From: Polyangiaceae bacterium
Lineage (GTDB): Bacteria > Myxococcota_A > Polyangia > Polyangiales > Polyangiaceae
Length of the DNA: 64,000 nt
NCBI GenBank assembly: GCA_019637295.1
Contig: JAHBVX010000008.1
Location: 124,001 to 188,000, forward strand
Direction: 5' to 3'
A model generated the notes under the pieces. That model saw only the letters and a program-made list of their open reading frames with translations, was not told the origin of the DNA and ran no database searches. This document shows positions 60,997 through 64,000 of the stretch, piece by piece. A program made the position numbers and the translations under genes. Numbering within the stretch: position 1 is the first letter of the stretch; every line of letters begins with the position of its first letter.

Positions 60997-63630
60997 ATGC
61001 GTCTTGCGTATGCGATAGGCTCCCCGGAAGGGAGCCCCACACCGCTCCCCGAGCTGACGCGGTTCATCGAACAGCTCGCGGGGCCGAGCCTGCGCTTCCG
61101 AACGAGCTGGCTCGATCCCGAGGAGGGGCTGCTGCGCTTGCTGGAGAAGGGGCTCGCGCGGCGCTCCGGACCGGGGCAACTGCTGCTGGTTTGGGCCGGC
61201 ACGGCGCAGGTACGGGACGAGGACGTGGTGCTCGCCCTACGGGACGACGAGGTGAGCCTGCGCGCGGTCGTGGAGGCCCTCGCCGCGTCGGAGCTCGAGG
61301 CCCTGCTCTTGCTCGACCTCAGCCACGAGGGGCCGGACGATCCCTTCGAGGCCACCGAGCTCGTGCAGCGAGTGCGCGAGGTCGTGCGTCCCAGCGAGAC
61401 GGGCATCGGGCTGCTGGTCTCTTGCGGCGCGGCCGAGCGGCAATTCCCCGTCGCGCCAGCGCCCCTGCTGCGGCTCACGAGTCGCGCCGCGACCCTGATG
61501 GAGCGAGAGGCGAGCGGCACCGGTTCCGTCAGTGCCCAGCGTGTGTACCAAGCCATGCGCGAGCTGTCCGAGTTCGACGAGCTCTCGGTGGCCGGCTTCT
61601 TCCCGGGGCGGTCTGCGTTCCCGCTGGTGCTCGAGCCCAGCGTCGTGGTCAGCGATCCAGCGAGCATCCCCCCGCCTGCCGTGTCGGAGCGACCGCCGAG
61701 CAGCTCGGTTCCCGAGAGCGTGCGTCTCGGGGACGAGCACTACGAAGCTGGTCGTCACGACGCGGCGATCGCCGAGTACAAGAAGCGGCTGCTCACGCTG
61801 CCGCCGCGGGACCCAGGGCGGGCAGACGTCTACTTTCGCATCGGACGCGTCAAACGCGCACAGGGCAGCGCCGCCGAAGCTGCGCACAACTTCGACAAGG
61901 CGCTCGAGCTCGACCCCATGCACGCCGGCGCGCTCGACGAAGTTTGCGCCGTTGCGCTCGAGCAGCGCGACTTCGCGCGACTCGAGGCCATGCGCCGGCG
62001 CCGCCTCGATGCGCTCACGGACCTGGACGCGAAGGTGCGCGAGCTGCGCGCCATCGCGCGCGCTTACCTGGAGGCCGCGGCGTCACCCAAGCAGGCGGTC
62101 GCGGTGCTCGAGCAGTGGATCGCGCTGCGCGCCGACGAAGAAGCCCACGCCCTGCTGGTGGAGGCAGAGGACGAGATCGGAAAGGCGTCCGCGCGCGTTG
62201 CGGCCCGGCGGCGAATGGCCGCCGTGCAAGAGCCCGCGGACCGCGCGCGAACGCTGATCGCGGCGGCGACCATCGCCGAACGGCATCTGGCGGGAAGCAA
62301 GGAGGCGGCCGAGCTCGCGGCGGACGCGTTGCGGGCGGACCCGTCCGCCCTCGAGGCCCTGGAGATCGCTGCGCGGGTGCTCGGTGGCGGGCGGCGCTGG
62401 CAACAGCTAGCGGACCTGTACGATGAAGTGATCGCGAGCACCGAGTCGCGCGAGCTGGTCTGGGACCTCTCGAAGCGACTCGGCGCGTTGTTCCGCGAGC
62501 AGCTCGACGACGCGGAGAGCGCGCTCGCGGCCTTTGCCCGAGCCGCCGAGCAGAATCCGAGCGACGTGGAGTTGTTGCTCTGGATCGCCGAGCTGTACGA
62601 GGCGAAGCGCGAGCACGCCGACGCCGCCGCGGTGCTGCGGGCTGCCGCTTGCGTACGGCCGACCGAGCCCGAGCTGGTGCGGCGAGCGCTGTGGGCCTTC
62701 GAGAAGACTCAGCAGACGGACGCAGCCTGGCAGGCGGCGTGTATCCTCGATCACCTCGGCGAGGCGGACATCAACGAGTCGCTGCTCGCGGACATGCATC
62801 GTCCCGAGGGCTTGATCCCGGCCCGCGCGACGGTGCCGCCGACGGAGCTCGGGCGCCTCGTGCCCGAACGGGACCGCGCCTTGACGACCTTGCTCGCCGC
62901 TGTGGCGCCCAGCGCGGGTCCGCTCCGCGCCGAGGAGCTCCGCGCCGAGAAGCGCCTGCCCGCGCTCGACCCCAAGACGCTGCAAGATCCCGAGAGCACC
63001 ACCACCCTGGGGCGCAGCCTCGCGTGGACCTGTCGCTTGCTGCAGCTGCCCGTGCCGGAGCTGTACGTGCTCGAGGGCGTGGACGGCACGCTCTCCGCCT
63101 TGCCCCTCGAGCCGGCCGTGGCGCTGGCGGACAGCCGAGCCCGCTCAGGGATGGACCTGGCCGAGCTGTCGTTCCTGTGGGCCCGAGCGCTGGTCGCGCT
63201 CCGGCCGGAGAACTCGCTCGCCGTGCTGTTTCCTTCTGCGGCGGAGCTAGCGCGCTGCATGTTGGCTGCGCTCACGGTGGGCGAGGCGCGCGGGCTCGGG
63301 GAAGTCGACGGCGCGGTACAGCGCTTCGCAGAGAGGATGCGGGAGGAGCTGGACGACGAGCAGCTCGAAGCAATCGCGGAGGCCGCCGCCGAGGTGAGCC
63401 TACGTGGCGCGCGGCGTCGCATCGAGGAGTGGCTGCGCGTGACGACCCTGGCCGGCGGTCGCGCGGGTGTCTTGGTGGCGGGGGACGTACGGCTCGCCGT
63501 CGACGTCACGCGGCGCTTCCCGCTGCCGGGGATCGAGGTCGAGGAGCAGGTGCAGGACCTCTACCGCTTCGCGTTGTCCACCGAGCTCGGTGCGTTGCGC
63601 AAGTTGCTTGGGATCGACGTCAGAGGATGA
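60997..63630 (+). CDS. TPR protein with degenerate caspase-like N-terminal domain
   Basis: 877 residues and no signal peptide. Residues 1-210 follow the order of a caspase/metacaspase fold: LLLVWAGTAQ (62-71) where active enzymes have a GHG His, LLLLDLSHEG (103-112) where they have DxCHSG, and GLLVSCGAAERQF (138-150), so both catalytic residues are missing. TPRs run from about 240 to 610 (GDEHYEAGRHDAAIAEYKKRL, ALELDPMHAGALDEV). The C-terminal 200 residues contain GMDLAELSFLWARALVALRPENSL, a helix pattern common in large myxobacterial TPR proteins. It is likely a cytosolic scaffold. Its end overlaps queD by 11 bases. Confidence 0.75.
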   Translation: MRLAYAIGSPEGSPTPLPELTRFIEQLAGPSLRFRTSWLDPEEGLLRLLEKGLARRSGPGQLLLVWAGTAQVRDEDVVLALRDDEVSLRAVVEALAASELEALLLLDLSHEGPDDPFEATELVQRVREVVRPSETGIGLLVSCGAAERQFPVAPAPLLRLTSRAATLMEREASGTGSVSAQRVYQAMRELSEFDELSVAGFFPGRSAFPLVLEPSVVVSDPASIPPPAVSERPPSSSVPESVRLGDEHYEAGRHDAAIAEYKKRLLTLPPRDPGRADVYFRIGRVKRAQGSAAEAAHNFDKALELDPMHAGALDEVCAVALEQRDFARLEAMRRRRLDALTDLDAKVRELRAIARAYLEAAASPKQAVAVLEQWIALRADEEAHALLVEAEDEIGKASARVAARRRMAAVQEPADRARTLIAAATIAERHLAGSKEAAELAADALRADPSALEALEIAARVLGGGRRWQQLADLYDEVIASTESRELVWDLSKRLGALFREQLDDAESALAAFARAAEQNPSDVELLLWIAELYEAKREHADAAAVLRAAACVRPTEPELVRRALWAFEKTQQTDAAWQAACILDHLGEADINESLLADMHRPEGLIPARATVPPTELGRLVPERDRALTTLLAAVAPSAGPLRAEELRAEKRLPALDPKTLQDPESTTTLGRSLAWTCRLLQLPVPELYVLEGVDGTLSALPLEPAVALADSRARSGMDLAELSFLWARALVALRPENSLAVLFPSAAELARCMLAALTVGEARGLGEVDGAVQRFAERMREELDDEQLEAIAEAAAEVSLRGARRRIEEWLRVTTLAGGRAGVLVAGDVRLAVDVTRRFPLPGIEVEEQVQDLYRFALSTELGALRKLLGIDVRG

Positions 63631-63994
63631 CGCCGTCGCCCTCGTACTCGCAGCGGGCGTCGCAGGTCTCGTGAACCGTGACGCGCTCGAGGGCGGGCAG
63701 CGCGGGCTTGAGGCGTTGCCAGATGAAGTGCGCGAGCACTTCGCTGGTGGGGTTCTCGAGGCCAGGGACCTCGTTCAGGTAGTGGTGATCGAGCAGCTCT
63801 TGCAGCGGTTGCCAGAGCGCGTCGAGGTCCCCGTAGTCCATGAACCAACCCGTGTCCGGATCCACGGGGCCCTTCACGCGGAGCTCGATCTTGAAGCTGT
63901 GGCCATGGAGGCGCTCGCACTTGTGACCGGGGGGCACCTTCGGGAGGCGGTGCGCAGCCTCGAATCGATACTCACGAACCAGTCGAACGTTCAC
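63620..63994 (-). CDS. queD: 6-carboxytetrahydropterin synthase QueD
   Basis: 124 residues. FEAAHRL gives the first zinc His, CERLHGHSF the catalytic Cys and the other two His, ENPTSEVLA the conserved turn and VHETCDARCEYEG the Glu that binds the pterin. It converts dihydroneopterin triphosphate to 6-carboxytetrahydropterin, the second step of queuosine and 7-deazaguanine synthesis. The similar 6-pyruvoyl-tetrahydropterin synthases cannot be fully excluded. The GTG at 63994 is just inside the window, so an upstream start cannot be judged. It is convergent with the TPR gene. Confidence 0.92.
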   Translation of the reverse strand: MNVRLVREYRFEAAHRLPKVPPGHKCERLHGHSFKIELRVKGPVDPDTGWFMDYGDLDALWQPLQELLDHHYLNEVPGLENPTSEVLAHFIWQRLKPALPALERVTVHETCDARCEYEGDGVIL

Positions 63995-64000
63995 GGCAGA

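Overview
The window is uniformly GC-rich DNA from a gliding deltaproteobacterium of the myxobacterial lineage. The evidence is an mglB-mglA pair (39840-40920), a secreted M23 peptidase ending in a MYXO-CTERM-type tail (44428-45762), many lipoproteins with Gly/Ala/Ser-rich linkers, and several PAS-type histidine kinases. The run of Gly-rich, Cys-rich lipoproteins looks most like the Polyangiales/Sorangium side of the group, but that placement is inference. I see no insertion sequence, prophage, CRISPR array, rRNA or tRNA. No gene-free stretch exceeds 300 bases; the longest are 39579-39839, 50175-50422 and 26117-26354.

Layout. 1-8016: tail of clpB, then mostly minus-strand genes (cinA coupled to a SUMF1-like protein, a lipoprotein, a DUF481 outer-membrane protein, an FAH-family hydrolase, ligA). 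8017-17189: a UbiA-type prenyltransferase and CPBP protease behind a possible attenuator, tlyA coupled to a BtuF-like lipoprotein, an outer-membrane protein with a lipoprotein, then comEC, hpt and a soluble PAS kinase. 17196-22067: a tightly coupled minus-strand operon of sctQ-like gene, lipoprotein, glycosyltransferase, yggS and rarA. 22218-31813: a TPR protein, then a membrane sensor kinase and sigma-54 activator followed by a three-gene heavy-metal-type RND efflux operon. 31826-39261: two coupled giant DUF3857/transglutaminase-like proteins. 39363-44327: a small membrane protein, mglBA, and an AraC-regulated diiron protein/Baeyer-Villiger monooxygenase pair. 44428-50174: M23 peptidase, esterase lipoprotein, recX, a 35-residue basic ORF, a PilZ protein and an RNase E/G with a very large charged insertion. 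50423-63994: exonuclease, phhB, a ferritin-like lipoprotein, alr, a hybrid kinase, a TlpA-like protein, a fatty-acid desaturase with a small 2Fe-2S protein, a Cys-rich repeat lipoprotein, a TPR protein with a caspase-like degenerate head, and queD.

The best candidate for a coherent new circuit is 22862-31813. A consensus sigma-54 promoter (22862-22877) sits directly before the kinase/sigma-54 activator operon. A second near-consensus sigma-54 promoter (26327-26342) sits directly before the RND operon. Upstream of the second promoter lie two near-identical 15-bp dyads, CGAAAG-GAT-CTTTCG and CTAAAG-GTT-CTTTAG, centred at about -110 and -87, which is where enhancer sites for such activators normally lie. 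Both promoters would give nearly leaderless mRNAs. Other points of interest are an internal start with a strong ribosome-binding site inside the sctQ-like gene, a transglutaminase-like pair in which one member has lost the whole catalytic triad, and the charged insertion in RNase E/G.
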